DNA of 64,000 bases from Porticoccaceae bacterium LTM1 (lineage in GTDB: Bacteria > Pseudomonadota > Gammaproteobacteria > Pseudomonadales > Porticoccaceae): positions 1,252,501-1,316,500 of the forward strand of contig CP127080.1 of NCBI GenBank assembly GCA_030252795.1, written 5' to 3'. The position numbers were made by a program, and so were the translations under genes. The stretch's first letter is position 1. Every line of letters starts with the position of its first letter. The notes beneath the pieces are model-generated. The model was given only the letters and a program-made list of their open reading frames with translations, was not told where the DNA came from and did no database searches. Positions 25,142 to 34,450 of the stretch are shown here, piece after piece.

Positions 25142-25385
25142 CAGGACCGCCCCAAACGGTAGCTCGTATGCAGCGAAGCGAAATGCGGGAATATGTAGGC
25201 CCATCAGTACCCCTGCATTACGCTTCGCTCCATGCAGGCTACAAAGTTACATACCGTCTTTGCGAGCCGCAAAGCGGCGAAGCAATCCAGCGTCTTATAT
25301 GGCCAAGTCCCTGGATTGCCACGCTTCGCACGCAATGACGAAAATCCACAAAACCTGTAGGAGCGGCTTCAGCCGCGAACCAATC
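25142..25385. repeat. Mixed palindromic repeats upstream of pyrF
   Basis: 25159-25245 is an inverted pair (GTAGCTCGTATGCAGCGAAG with CTTCGCTCCATGCAGGCTAC). 25255-25340 is a GAGCCGCAAAGCGGCGAAGC/CACGCTTCGCACGCAATGAC element. 25361-25384 is a GTAGGAGCGGCTTCAGCCGC half-unit. No gene is seen between 25099 and 25489. Confidence 0.82.
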
Positions 25386-25489
25386 AGCCGCACCAAACCA
25401 TCCTCTCCCCAAAAAACCTCCTTTAGCCATCCCCCCAAATCAAGTAAAATCCCGGCCGCTCAGACTCAAATCTTTATATAAGGACTCCC

Positions 25490-26185
25490 ATGCCCACCGA
25501 CTCCAAGATCATCGTCGCCCTCGACTACAACAACGCCGACGCCGTTTACCAACTGGTCGACCGACTGGATCCGAGCCTGTGCCGCCTGAAAGTGGGCAAA
25601 GAACTGTTCACCGTTGCCGGGCCAGACGTAGTACGCCAACTGGTCGCACGCGGATTCGATGTATTCCTGGACCTGAAATTTCACGACATCCCCAACACCA
25701 CCGCCAATGCCTGTGCAGCGGCAGCGGACCTCGGTGTATGGATGGTAAACGTCCACGCCTCCGGCGGCCGCAAAATGATGGAAGCCGCCAAGGCCAAGTT
25801 AGACGGGCAGGGCAGTGATACTCTGTTGATCGGCGTAACCATCCTCACCAGCATGTCTGCCGAAGACGTCGCCGAAATTGGTATTCAACGCTCACCGGCA
25901 GATCAGGTTTTACATCTGGCCAATCTCGCCAAACAAAGCGGCCTCGACGGCGTAGTGTGCTCTGCACAAGAAGCAACCTCGCTTAAAGCTGCCTGTGGAA
26001 AGGAGTTCAAACTGGTAACCCCCGGCATTCGCCCGGCTGGCAGCGACGCAGGTGACCAACACCGCATCGTCACCCCCGAACAAGCCATAACCAACGGCAG
26101 CGACTACCTCGTAATCGGCCGCCCAATCACCCAAGCCGAAGACCCAATCGCAGTCCTCAAGGCAATCAACAGCACCCTGAAATAA
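25490..26185 (+). CDS. pyrF: Orotidine 5'-phosphate decarboxylase
   Basis: 231 residues. It catalyses the last step of UMP synthesis in the cytoplasm. The catalytic Asp-Lys-x-x-Asp network is in [12 protein letters not shown] (D61, K63, D66), with the phosphate-binding [12 protein letters not shown] near the C-terminus. It is flanked on both sides by palindromic repeats and has no obvious operon partner. Confidence 0.97.
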   Translation: MPTDSKIIVALDYNNADAVYQLVDRLDPSLCRLKVGKELFTVAGPDVVRQLVARGFDVFLDLKFHDIPNTTANACAAAADLGVWMVNVHASGGRKMMEAAKAKLDGQGSDTLLIGVTILTSMSAEDVAEIGIQRSPADQVLHLANLAKQSGLDGVVCSAQEATSLKAACGKEFKLVTPGIRPAGSDAGDQHRIVTPEQAITNGSDYLVIGRPITQAEDPIAVLKAINSTLK

Positions 26186-26221
26186 CACAATTGCCGCTCC
26201 TGCAATAAATCCCAAGCCCCC

Positions 26222-26290
26222 GTAGGAGCGGCTTCAGCCGCGAACCCAATATTCACCGTCATTGCGACCCCACGGGACGCAGCAATCCAA
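26222..26290. repeat. GTAGGAGCGGCTTCAGCCGC and GTCATTGCGA repeats
   Basis: A GTAGGAGCGGCTTCAGCCGC unit is at 26222-26245 and a GTCATTGCGACCC half-element at about 26259-26290. The rest of 26186-26372 holds no gene. Confidence 0.8.
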
Positions 26291-26372
26291 TATCTCACCC
26301 ACACAACCTGATCCTCCCAGTGCTTCCCCAAACCCCCTAGTACTCAATATACCCCTGTGATTAAATACTCCA

Positions 26373-26786
26373 ATGACCACTCAAACAGACCCAGTCATTC
26401 TCCAAATTATCGAATTAGCTAAAAAAGATAATTCGATTGAACTCCTATGGTTGTATGGCTCACGGGCAACAGGTAAAAGTACCGAGTCAAGCGATTACGA
26501 TTTGGCCGTAGCGTACAGGGAGTTTGAGAAAGACCCCTATCAGGCAACAATCCGTCCTCACTTACTTGCAATGGATTGGCGAAATGAACTTGGACTCGGT
26601 GAAAGTCAGTTGTCCGTCGTTGATATCAATCGCTGCCCGATTCCATTGGCGTACAATATTGTTGATCAGGGGCAGTTGCTTCTGAGTAAAGACGACTTGC
26701 GTCAAGCGCGGGAACAAAGTCGAATTTGGGGTTTGTGGGCAGACCAGGAAGAGTGGGTCAAAGTTATGGAGAGGGATTCGAGGTGA
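26373..26786 (+). CDS. mntA: MNT-domain minimal nucleotidyltransferase antitoxin
   Basis: 137 residues with the minimal nucleotidyltransferase fold. GS(29-30)RATGKSTESSDYDLAV gives the GSx(9)DxD motif (D41, D43), and a third Asp is at D84 (VVDIN). In MNT/HepT systems this protein AMPylates the HepT toxin and so neutralises it. Its stop overlaps a GTG that opens the HepT frame (GTGA). The active-site residues look intact. Confidence 0.9.
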   Translation: MTTQTDPVILQIIELAKKDNSIELLWLYGSRATGKSTESSDYDLAVAYREFEKDPYQATIRPHLLAMDWRNELGLGESQLSVVDINRCPIPLAYNIVDQGQLLLSKDDLRQAREQSRIWGLWADQEEWVKVMERDSR

Positions 26787-27205
26787 CATTCAATGCCTAT
26801 ACCAAAGCAATTCGTGAACAAATGTCTATTCATACAGCCATTCTGGATGAACTTAAGGGTAAGTAGTTGCCCTATTCGGCCCTAGAACGGGCGGCTGCAG
26901 AAAGAGCGTTGCAACTTCTGGTAGAGGCCCTGATAGGCTGTTGTAAACATTTGAATAAACATTTCGGCCTGCCAAGCCGAGGTGACGCCTATCAGACGAT
27001 ATTGCAGCTCTGTGAGCACAGGCATATTGATCCCCAGCTGCTTCCTAAACTCAAGGGAGCCATTGGAATGCGAAATGCCATAGTGCATGATTATTTGAAC
27101 CTCGACTGGGGGCTGATTGGAGCGGTTATCGGTAACAAGCAATATATGGTAATTCAGGAAACCACAGAAGCTATCTGCCAAAAACTAGACAGTCCCACCC
27201 CGTAG
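26783..27205 (+). pseudogene. hepT: HepT-like HEPN toxin interrupted by an in-frame TAG
   Basis: From GTG at 26783 the frame runs 27 codons (VTFNAYTKAIREQMSIHTAI onward) to TAG at 26864-26866. It then continues without a break for 112 codons. The second part holds the HEPN RNase motif RNAIVHDY (R-x4-H-x-Y) and helices typical of DUF86/HepT. Toxin genes of this class normally start in overlap with the MNT gene, so the stop looks like a nonsense mutation. TTG at 26867 follows AAGGG (26855-26859) at 7 bases. A shortened protein lacking the first helix could therefore still be made. Confidence 0.75.
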
Positions 27206-27394
27206 AAACGGCTTCAGCCGCGAACCCACACCGTAACCGTCAGCTTAAGGTAGCCCGCATACAGCAAAGCGAAATGCGGGAAATAACCCGATGCCCCGCA
27301 AATCGCACCATACCCACCGCAGCTTCCCAATCCCCCCGTCATGGCGAGCCTCCAAAGGAGACGCGGCAACCCAGCGTCTTCCCAGTCCCCACAT
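27206..27394. repeat. Degenerate palindromic repeats downstream of hepT
   Basis: A GGCTTCAGCCGCGAAC piece (about 27208), a GTAGCCCGCATACAGCAAAG half-site (27246) and a GTCATGGCGAGCC element (27340-27380). No gene is seen. Confidence 0.7.
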
Positions 27395-27597
27395 CTAGCA
27401 GGCTGTTGAAAAACGTCATCGAGGCAGTCAATGCAAGGCAAAAATGAACGAAAAGAGGGAGTTTATTGCAATAAATGACCGATTTACTCGCTTTGCTCGC
27501 CCTTCGGGTCGCCTTCGGCGCTCAACGGCTACGACTTTTGTGAGGCCATTTTTAACGCCGCAGTGGCAACGCAGATAGTTTTTCAACAACCTGCTAG
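27395..27597. mobile_element. 203-bp MITE-like element with 20-bp terminal inverted repeats
   Basis: CTAGCAGGCTGTTGAAAAAC at the left and GTTTTTCAACAACCTGCTAG at the right match as inverted repeats at 19 of 20 positions. The interior has no coding potential but contains GGGAGTTTATTGCAATAAAT and a GC-rich CGCCCTTCGGGTCGCCTTCG hairpin. A related interior occurs at 54015-54144. CTAG at both ends could be a target duplication. Confidence 0.8.
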
Positions 27598-27691
27598 CAC
27601 TAAAGCAGGATTTACATCTCCCTCCCTTTTATATACCTTGCTTCCCAAATGAATACGGAAGTTCATCAACCACACCACATGGAGGTGTACC

Positions 27692-28009
27692 ATGAAGCAA
27701 GCAATTGCAGCTTGTCTGATCGCGCTTAGCGCAACCCTGCCAATGACCGCCGTACAGGCCGCTGATGCAAAAGCTACTGCCAAAGAACCGGCAAAAGCTG
27801 AGCAAACAGTAACCAAGGTCAACATCAACACCGCTGACGCCCAAACCATAGCCGACAACATCAAAGGCCTTGGTCTCAAAAAGGCTCAACGAATCGTTGA
27901 ATATCGTGACCAGATCGGTGGGAAATTTGAGTCCCTGGACCAGCTACTGGAAGTGAAGGGGATTGGCGAGAAGACGTTGGCAAAAATGCGCCAACAGCTG
28001 ACGCTGTAG
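27692..28009 (+). CDS. ComEA-like helix-hairpin-helix DNA-binding protein
   Basis: 105 residues. A signal peptide is cut near VQA-AD (about 24). After an Ala/Lys linker comes a ComEA-type double helix-hairpin-helix domain: VNINTADAQTIADNIKGLGL, then KAQRIVEYRDQIG and LLEVKGIGEKTLAKM. Secreted proteins of this kind bind DNA in the periplasm during natural uptake. Many gammaproteobacteria carry a short form whose role is less clear. GGAGGT at 27680 supports the ATG. A strong terminator follows. Confidence 0.9.
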   Translation: MKQAIAACLIALSATLPMTAVQAADAKATAKEPAKAEQTVTKVNINTADAQTIADNIKGLGLKKAQRIVEYRDQIGGKFESLDQLLEVKGIGEKTLAKMRQQLTL

Positions 28010-28016
28010 CCCAAGT

Positions 28017-28046
28017 AAAGCCGCAGCCATTCGGGTTGCGGCTTTT
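28017..28046 (+). terminator. Rho-independent terminator after the comEA-like gene
   Basis: AAAGCCGCAGCC and GGGTTGCGGCTTTT pair around an ATTC loop. Confidence 0.85.
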
Positions 28047-28172
28047 CCCTATATTTATGATTTTTAAGGAAAAAATTCTAATTTCGACCGTCTTCAAGAG
28101 CCATCTAGTCTCTTAATCTGTTTTCATCACCCAAAATCAGTCCTTTTCATGGCACTGTCATGCCTCAGTCGG

Positions 28173-28321
28173 TATAATTCGCGGCTTGGTTTGTGGGGTG
28201 TAGCTCCACAGGAAGCTTGCAATGGAAGAGTAAGACTTAATTATAAGCAGTGGAGGCATGACCTCTGAGTCTTACAGATATTCCTATTTGTGATAACGAC
28301 TCCAGATGGTCAAAAAATTAT
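28173..28321 (+). promoter_or_regulatory. Candidate promoter and structured leader of the polysaccharide locus
   Basis: A consensus TATAAT lies at 28173-28178 with only a weak -35 (TGGCAC, 17 bases upstream). The leader of about 135 bases contains a perfect GTAAGACT/AGTCTTAC inverted pair (28230-28237 and 28268-28275) enclosing a GAGGCATGACCTC hairpin. No clear ops/JUMPstart core was found. The remainder of 28047-28321 holds no gene. Confidence 0.45.
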
Positions 28322-29440
28322 ATGTCTAAGAAAGTGTTACTGGTTTTTGGAACCAGGCCTGAAGCCATTAAAATGGCCCCTTTGGTTCATAAGCTAAAAG
28401 GCGATGAGCGGTTCGAGGCAAAGGTGTGTGTGACTGCACAGCACCGCGAGATGCTGGATCAAGTACTCGAGCTTTTTGAAATCGTACCAGACTACGATCT
28501 GGACATTATGAAACCTGGACAAAACCTGTCTGAGGTTACATCAAAAATCCTTCTCAATATCAAGCCAGTTCTGGAAGAGTTTCAGCCGGATGTAGTGCTG
28601 GTGCATGGTGATACCACAACAACTCTTTCGGCCGCTTTAGCTGCATTCTATATGCAGATTCCTGTAGGTCATGTAGAAGCTGGTCTGAGAACTGGAAATC
28701 TTTACGCCCCTTGGCCAGAAGAAGCTAATCGAAAACTTACTGGAGCCATTACTGAGTTCCACTTTACTCCCACTGATACATCCAAGCAGAATTTGCTGGC
28801 CGAGAATGTGGCGAGTAACTCTATTCATGTCACAGGCAATACAGTAATCGATGCTCTGATGTGGGTAAGAGAAAAATTAACTAGTAGTGATCTCACTTCA
28901 GATTTATCAAGCAAATATCCATTTCTTGATCAAAACAAACAAATAGTTCTGGTTACAGGCCACCGACGTGAAAACTTCGGACAAGGTTTTGAGGATATTT
29001 GCCAGGCACTTAGAGAAATTAGTCAAGCACACTCCGATGCTCAAGTGGTCTATCCAGTACATCTAAACCCAAATGTACAAGAGCCTGTAAACCGTCTATT
29101 GGGTGATTTAACAAATGTGCACCTGATTCCACCGCAAGATTATTTGCCATTCGTTTATTTAATGAACAGTGCAAGCATAATTTTGACTGACTCTGGCGGA
29201 ATTCAGGAAGAGGCTCCTTCGCTTGGTAAGCCTGTTCTGGTTATGCGCGAAACTACTGAAAGGCCTGAAGCTGTCGAGGCTGGTACTGTAAAGCTAGTAG
29301 GAACATCTCCAGAGAAAATTGCATCCGAAGTAGGTCGCTTACTTACGAATAAGAAAGCTTATGCTGAAATGAGCATGGCACACAATCCTTATGGTGATGG
29401 TATGGCTTGCCAGAGAATAGCTGACATTCTTGCATCGTAA
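28322..29440 (+). CDS. wecB: UDP-N-acetylglucosamine 2-epimerase (non-hydrolysing)
   Basis: 372 residues, the usual size. It interconverts UDP-GlcNAc and UDP-ManNAc. Family landmarks are present: [14 protein letters not shown] at the N-terminus, [25 protein letters not shown] and [20 protein letters not shown]. It is the first gene of the polysaccharide locus and 36 bases before the dehydrogenase that uses its product. Together they should supply UDP-ManNAc uronate. Confidence 0.96.
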   Translation: MSKKVLLVFGTRPEAIKMAPLVHKLKGDERFEAKVCVTAQHREMLDQVLELFEIVPDYDLDIMKPGQNLSEVTSKILLNIKPVLEEFQPDVVLVHGDTTTTLSAALAAFYMQIPVGHVEAGLRTGNLYAPWPEEANRKLTGAITEFHFTPTDTSKQNLLAENVASNSIHVTGNTVIDALMWVREKLTSSDLTSDLSSKYPFLDQNKQIVLVTGHRRENFGQGFEDICQALREISQAHSDAQVVYPVHLNPNVQEPVNRLLGDLTNVHLIPPQDYLPFVYLMNSASIILTDSGGIQEEAPSLGKPVLVMRETTERPEAVEAGTVKLVGTSPEKIASEVGRLLTNKKAYAEMSMAHNPYGDGMACQRIADILAS

Positions 29441-29476
29441 GAAATTAAATCAGAATTAAAAATCAGGAAGTAAATA

Positions 29477-30751
29477 ATGTCATTTGAAACAGTATCCGTA
29501 ATCGGGCTTGGATACATAGGGTTGCCAACTGCAGCAGCTTTCGCTTCTAGACGGAAAAAAGTAATTGGTGTTGATGTCAATCAGCATGCAGTCGATATCA
29601 TTAATAAAGGTGAGATTCATATTGTCGAGCCCGAGTTGGATATGGTTGTACATGCTGCTGTAACAGAGGGTTATTTGAGGGCGACTACGACTCCTGAGCC
29701 TGCAGATGCATTTCTGATTGCTGTACCTACACCCTTCAAAGGAGATCATGAGCCAGATCTTAGTTATATTGAAGCTGCTGCAAAATCTATCGCACCTGTT
29801 TTGAAAAAAGGTGACTTGGTGATTCTTGAGTCTACCTCTCCAGTTGGGGCGACGGAGAAAATGTCTCAATGGCTTGCTGAGGCTCGAAGTGATTTAACTT
29901 TTCCTCAAGCTCTGGGAGAAAATTCTGATATTCGAATAGCGCATTGTCCAGAGCGAGTACTGCCCGGCCATGTTATGCGCGAACTAGTGGAAAATGATCG
30001 AGTCATCGGAGGGGTGACTCGTAAGTGTTCAGAAGCTGCAATAACGCTTTATAAAACATTTGTGGAAGGTGAGTGTGTTGTTACTAATGCCCGAACTGCA
30101 GAAATGGCAAAATTGACTGAGAATAGTTTTAGAGATGTTAATATCGCCTTTGCAAATGAGCTTTCAATTATATGCGACAAAATAGATGTTGATGTTTGGG
30201 AGTTAATAGAGTTAGCGAATAGGCACCCTCGCGTGAATATTCTGCAACCAGGTGCTGGAGTCGGTGGTCACTGCATTGCAGTTGATCCTTGGTTTATCGT
30301 GAGTGAAACGCCAGATGAAGCAAGGTTGATCCGTGCTGCACGTGACGTTAATGATAGTAAGCCAAATTGGGTTGTTGAAAAAGTCGAAATGGCTGTTTCT
30401 GAAGTTCTGAAGGGAAGCCCAAATAAAAAAATTGAAGATGTAAAAGTTTGTTGCTTGGGCTTAACTTTTAAGCCGGATATTGATGATTATCGTGAAAGTC
30501 CAGCTTTGCAAATTGTGGAAAAACTCTCTAGAGAATTTAAGGGTGATCTGATTGTTGTTGAGCCTAATCTAGAAAAGTTGCCTGCTATTGTTGAAAATAA
30601 AGTTGTGTTTTCAAATTCTTATGGCTCTCTCATGGAGTCCGATGTTGTGGTTATTCTGGTTAAGCATAAAGAATTTTATTTTATTCCAGATGTTCTGAAA
30701 AAAAATAAGAAGTCAGTAATTATTGATTGCACTGGCATATGTAATAGTTGA
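29477..30751 (+). CDS. wecC: UDP-N-acetyl-D-mannosamine dehydrogenase
   Basis: 424 residues of the UDP-sugar 6-dehydrogenase family; it uses NAD to oxidise UDP-ManNAc to UDP-ManNAcA. The N-terminal Rossmann motif is VIGLGYIGLPTAAAFASR. The substrate helix KLTENSFRDVNIAFANEL follows, and the catalytic Cys is in AGVGGHCIAVDPWF. The C-terminal UDP-binding domain (LGLTFKPDIDDYRESPALQI) is complete. Pairing with wecB supports ManNAcA over other uronates. Confidence 0.95.
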   Translation: MSFETVSVIGLGYIGLPTAAAFASRRKKVIGVDVNQHAVDIINKGEIHIVEPELDMVVHAAVTEGYLRATTTPEPADAFLIAVPTPFKGDHEPDLSYIEAAAKSIAPVLKKGDLVILESTSPVGATEKMSQWLAEARSDLTFPQALGENSDIRIAHCPERVLPGHVMRELVENDRVIGGVTRKCSEAAITLYKTFVEGECVVTNARTAEMAKLTENSFRDVNIAFANELSIICDKIDVDVWELIELANRHPRVNILQPGAGVGGHCIAVDPWFIVSETPDEARLIRAARDVNDSKPNWVVEKVEMAVSEVLKGSPNKKIEDVKVCCLGLTFKPDIDDYRESPALQIVEKLSREFKGDLIVVEPNLEKLPAIVENKVVFSNSYGSLMESDVVVILVKHKEFYFIPDVLKKNKKSVIIDCTGICNS

Positions 30752-30760
30752 GGCAAATGT

Positions 30761-32131
30761 ATGAGAGTGGCCGGTCCTTGTGCTTTGTTTCTAATTTTAG
30801 TGTCTATTTATGGCTATTATTTTTTTTCAATAGGTGTAAGTGATCTTGCTGCTGTAAGTTGGAGCTTGAGTTATTTTGTTGGTTCTCTGCTTTTATTCCT
30901 ATCATATATTGATAAGAATAAAATTTTATTTTTAATCAATAATGTCCTTTGGTTTAAGTTCTGTTATGTTCCCGCTGTAATCTTGGAGAATAATCCTGAT
31001 TTTGCGTCGTTTGGAATTGATGTCAGCGCGGGGTACTTTTGTGCAAGCCTTTATGCCATGGCTTGCATGGTTTCTTTAAATTTTGCTTTTTACTTTGTGA
31101 GTAGATATCTATGTGCTGTCGATAAAAATAGGCTTTTCTATAATAATATTGTCCATGGGCAAGATTTTAAATGGGGATTATTTGGGCTTGCATTTTTTGT
31201 TTTTATTTCTTCTGTTTTATACAAGGTGGGTAATCCCGTGGAGGTGTTTTCCCATCGATTGATTGAGAATCAAGGTAAAGGTTTTTTGCAAATTGGTGGG
31301 TTCATTGGGTATGGGTTGTCGTTCTTTTTTGTGTATAAGTATCTGCTAACTAAAAGAAAAAGATTTTTGTTGTCCGGATTTCTTGTTGCTGCAGTTGGTG
31401 GGGGATACTTTGCTTTATTGGGGTATAGGGGTGGGGCTCTATATTCATTAATTATATTTATTGTTTTGATTTTTTTTAGTGCTGATAAGAGGTGGGGGTT
31501 TGCGGTTTTCCTTCCGTTGTTTTTTCTTTTAATCAATGAGGTGAATTGGGTTACGGGGGCGGTTAGGATGATCGTTTCCGGTTATGAAGGCTCCTTTTCA
31601 GAGTTGTACGCATGGTATAAAAGTCAATACTTGATTCCGTTGGCCTTTAATCATTATGAGCTTGTTTCGTATCTGTTTGAAAGTAGGGGGTTGCAGGAAT
31701 TGTTTTTTGGTGGTTGGGAAACGGTATGGTCATCATATACGAATTGGATCCCGAGGTCGCTGGTTCCTGATAAGGGGTTGACGAGTGGTCCAATGATCGG
31801 TCTTGAGGTTTTGCCAGATATTGTAACTAGTGAAGGGCGAACTTCGAGTTTGACGACGGGTGTTGTTTTTGAGTCTATATATAATTTTGGGGCTGTTGGT
31901 GGTTTGATTTTTGTATTTCTATTCTACTCCCTATTTTCGTACTTCTTAAGGGCGTTTAAGGTGGATTCCTTTCCTCGGATGTACCTTTATGTTTTGTGTT
32001 CGTGGGTTTTTGGTTTTTCAATTTATTTTGATGACTTAGGTGGGGCAATCAATAAGGTTGTCCTCATATTGGTTGGATATTTCATCTTGCTTGCACTGTC
32101 AAAGGTTTTGAAGAGGGTTTCTTTTGGGTAG
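30761..32131 (+). CDS. wzy: Wzy-like O-antigen/oligosaccharide polymerase
   Basis: 456 residues with about ten or more hydrophobic segments and a central periplasmic loop (about 250-370, ELYAWYKSQYLIPLAFNHYE and SSYTNWIPRSLVPDKG). It has the general look of repeat-unit polymerases, which are poorly conserved in sequence. Its position before a flippase-like gene supports the role: block polymerisation of undecaprenyl-linked units at the periplasmic face. The gene is AT- and T-rich compared with flanking housekeeping genes, a usual sign of horizontally exchanged glycan genes. It overlaps the next gene by 8 bases. Confidence 0.75.
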   Translation: MRVAGPCALFLILVSIYGYYFFSIGVSDLAAVSWSLSYFVGSLLLFLSYIDKNKILFLINNVLWFKFCYVPAVILENNPDFASFGIDVSAGYFCASLYAMACMVSLNFAFYFVSRYLCAVDKNRLFYNNIVHGQDFKWGLFGLAFFVFISSVLYKVGNPVEVFSHRLIENQGKGFLQIGGFIGYGLSFFFVYKYLLTKRKRFLLSGFLVAAVGGGYFALLGYRGGALYSLIIFIVLIFFSADKRWGFAVFLPLFFLLINEVNWVTGAVRMIVSGYEGSFSELYAWYKSQYLIPLAFNHYELVSYLFESRGLQELFFGGWETVWSSYTNWIPRSLVPDKGLTSGPMIGLEVLPDIVTSEGRTSSLTTGVVFESIYNFGAVGGLIFVFLFYSLFSYFLRAFKVDSFPRMYLYVLCSWVFGFSIYFDDLGGAINKVVLILVGYFILLALSKVLKRVSFG

Positions 32132-33329
32132 TAAGTGGGACTATGCAATAAATATTGTTGGAGCAATTCTAGCAAGGGGTTGTTTCTTTTTGGTTAATGT
32201 TGCTCTTTCTTTTTTGTTGAGTGTGGGAGAGTATTCTGAGTATGGATATTTTATTGGATGGATTAATGCTCTGTCTGCAATTGTGTTTCTTGTTGTCGAT
32301 GTTCTTCAGAAAATGGATCTTTCCAGTCATGGGTATTTTGTAAAGAATAAAGTTTTTTTGATGTTTCTGTGCCTGACAGCTTCCCTTCTTGTTGGGTCGG
32401 TTGGTTTGGTGTTTTTATCTTCTGAGTATGGGTTTCGGGAAAAGGTTCTCTTTTGCTTCGGTGTCTTTTCTATTTCTATGCTTCAGGTTCTGGCAACCAA
32501 CTACTCGATAAATAATAAAATTGTTAGATTTAATGTGGTTCAGTCCGTATTTATGGGGCTATATTTGTTCTCAGCTTTGTTTGTGTTCTATTTGGGTGGG
32601 GGGGTGTTTTCATATGTTTTAATTTATTTAGTGTCAGTGTTTTTTTGTGGGCTTTGTCTTCTGTTTGGTGATGGCTTTTTTGAAGGCGGCTTTTCTATTT
32701 TGGGTGGTTTTAAGGCTTTTGTATTTGGAGCGCTTACATCCCATATTATTCCCTTATTGATTCAGTCTTTAATGGGATTGCCATTACTAATGGTTATTCA
32801 GTATTTCATAAAAAATACTGAAGGTGGGGATGTTGCTATATCGTTGATATTTTTGGGGTCACAGCTTGTAAATGCGATTAATATTTTTTCCTCAAAGTAT
32901 CTTCAGGTTTTGCTCCCCAAGGTTATATTAACGGTCAATAGTGAAGGTGGAGGGGCTGTTAATGGGTGTTTTTGGGGGTATTTGAAAACTATGGCTCTTG
33001 TTTTGCTTGTGGTCATGGTCCTAATCCTCTCGGGCTTAGAGTGTGTGGACTTTTGGGCAAAGGAATACAAAAGCTTTTTCTTGTTAATAGTCACATTTTC
33101 AATCTTCAATGTAATTTATTGGTGGTACTCTGATGTGGTTAATGCATTTGGCGGTGCCAGATATGTTCTTGCCTCAAGTCTGATTTGGGGGACGCTTGTC
33201 CTTCTGATTTTTCTTCTTATTTGGGAAACTCAATGGATGTCATTGTATCTAGGGTATTTTTTGGCACTTTACCTTTCCAGAATACCTTGTTCTTTGTTTC
33301 TCAAGTCTCGAATTGGTAATGTTGTATGA
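32124..33329 (+). CDS. wzx: Wzx-like polysaccharide flippase
   Basis: 401 residues, nearly all in membrane segments (about 10-12), as in MATE/MVF-type lipid-linked oligosaccharide flippases. The start is TTG at 32124 with AGAGGG at 32112, overlapping the polymerase gene by 8 bases. Sequence conservation is low, so the call rests on topology and neighbours. It would move the lipid-linked repeat unit to the periplasm. The base composition is AT-rich like its neighbours. Confidence 0.75.
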   Translation: MGSKWDYAINIVGAILARGCFFLVNVALSFLLSVGEYSEYGYFIGWINALSAIVFLVVDVLQKMDLSSHGYFVKNKVFLMFLCLTASLLVGSVGLVFLSSEYGFREKVLFCFGVFSISMLQVLATNYSINNKIVRFNVVQSVFMGLYLFSALFVFYLGGGVFSYVLIYLVSVFFCGLCLLFGDGFFEGGFSILGGFKAFVFGALTSHIIPLLIQSLMGLPLLMVIQYFIKNTEGGDVAISLIFLGSQLVNAINIFSSKYLQVLLPKVILTVNSEGGGAVNGCFWGYLKTMALVLLVVMVLILSGLECVDFWAKEYKSFFLLIVTFSIFNVIYWWYSDVVNAFGGARYVLASSLIWGTLVLLIFLLIWETQWMSLYLGYFLALYLSRIPCSLFLKSRIGNVV

Positions 33330-34450
33330 ATCGTTTTTATTTGTTGCAAATGCTAGGTACGCCATGTGTGAGAGCCCGTAAAATTATAAGTATGGCCTCA
33401 AGTGAGTTTGATGTGACTTATTTAGGTGTTAAGAGATCGATTGAGGATGTGTCAAATGATGATGTGATTCATTTGGGCGTGCCAATAAGGAGGGGCAGTT
33501 ACGGGAAGATATTTTTTCAATTCTTCTATTTTTTGCATGCGGTATTTGTGCTAGTTAAAAAAAAGCCTAAGGTTGTTTATGCAGCTGATTTTGATGCTGG
33601 AATTCCGGCGTTTCTTTATAAGTTGATTGTTAGAAAGAATGTGTTTTTTGTTTATGACGTTTTAGATACGTACGCTGATAGGTATAAGGTTCCTAAGATT
33701 GTATCTAATGCTTTAAGGTGGTTGGAGTGTTCTGTTGCAAGATGTGCAGATTTGGTGGTTCACGTTGATAAGATTAGGATTCAAACGTTACCTGTGAAAT
33801 TAAAACAGGTACTTATAGTACGGAATCTTCCGATGCTAAAAGATCTTCCTGGTTCTGTAATCAACAGGCGTGAGGTTGCAGGAAGTGAAGATAAAATTAA
33901 AGTTTTATTTTCTGGTGGTGTTTTTTGGCACAGAGGGTTGTCTCAAATTGTTGAAGCAATTCGTATTATTAAAGAAAAATATGCTCAAGATGTGGCTTTA
34001 GATGTAATTGGATATGGTGGTGATAGTGAAATTGAATTTTTAAAACAAAATAGTGATATCTGTAACTATCATGGTGTTGTCACAAGTAAAGAGGCTCTTG
34101 AATTTTCTGCTAGGTCGGACTTTTTGGTAGCTCTGTACTCTCCTGATTCAGAAATAAATAGGCTTGCCTGCCCGAATAAAGTATATGATGCATTTTATAC
34201 AGGTATACCTATTATCCTAAATAGGGAGTTGTATATTTCTGCTGGATTTGAAGGGTATAAAAATGTGGTTGTTGCATCTTATGATAACCCGGAAGAAATT
34301 GCTGATAATTTGTATGGAGCCTTTCTGAGACAAGATGAGGTTTTTTTATTTGGAATGGAGCTTTCTGAAAGGTGGTTGAAGGGATGCTCGTGGGAGTCTG
34401 AATTTGAAGCTGTTATTCGTGAGGTGAAGGGGGGTGTATGTATAGAATAA
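33326..34450 (+). CDS. Glycosyltransferase (GT4-like, GT-B fold)
   Basis: 374 residues of GT-B architecture. The N-terminal half has PKVVYAADFDAGIPAFLYKL and FFVYDVLDTYADRY, as in group 1 transferases. The C-terminal half has KVLFSGGVFWHRGLSQIVEA and the donor-binding stretch NRLACPNKVYDAFYTGIPII. Donor and acceptor are unknown. It overlaps wzx by 4 bases (ATGA) and the acyltransferase by 13 bases, so the genes are tightly coupled. It probably adds one sugar to the repeat unit on the cytoplasmic side. Confidence 0.85.
   Translation: MNRFYLLQMLGTPCVRARKIISMASSEFDVTYLGVKRSIEDVSNDDVIHLGVPIRRGSYGKIFFQFFYFLHAVFVLVKKKPKVVYAADFDAGIPAFLYKLIVRKNVFFVYDVLDTYADRYKVPKIVSNALRWLECSVARCADLVVHVDKIRIQTLPVKLKQVLIVRNLPMLKDLPGSVINRREVAGSEDKIKVLFSGGVFWHRGLSQIVEAIRIIKEKYAQDVALDVIGYGGDSEIEFLKQNSDICNYHGVVTSKEALEFSARSDFLVALYSPDSEINRLACPNKVYDAFYTGIPIILNRELYISAGFEGYKNVVVASYDNPEEIADNLYGAFLRQDEVFLFGMELSERWLKGCSWESEFEAVIREVKGGVCIE

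Noticed and set aside
28190..28230. JUMPstart/ops element upstream of the polysaccharide locus
   Set aside because: The sequence GGGTGTAGCTCC only loosely resembles the GGCGGTAGCGTG core, so the claim was not made.
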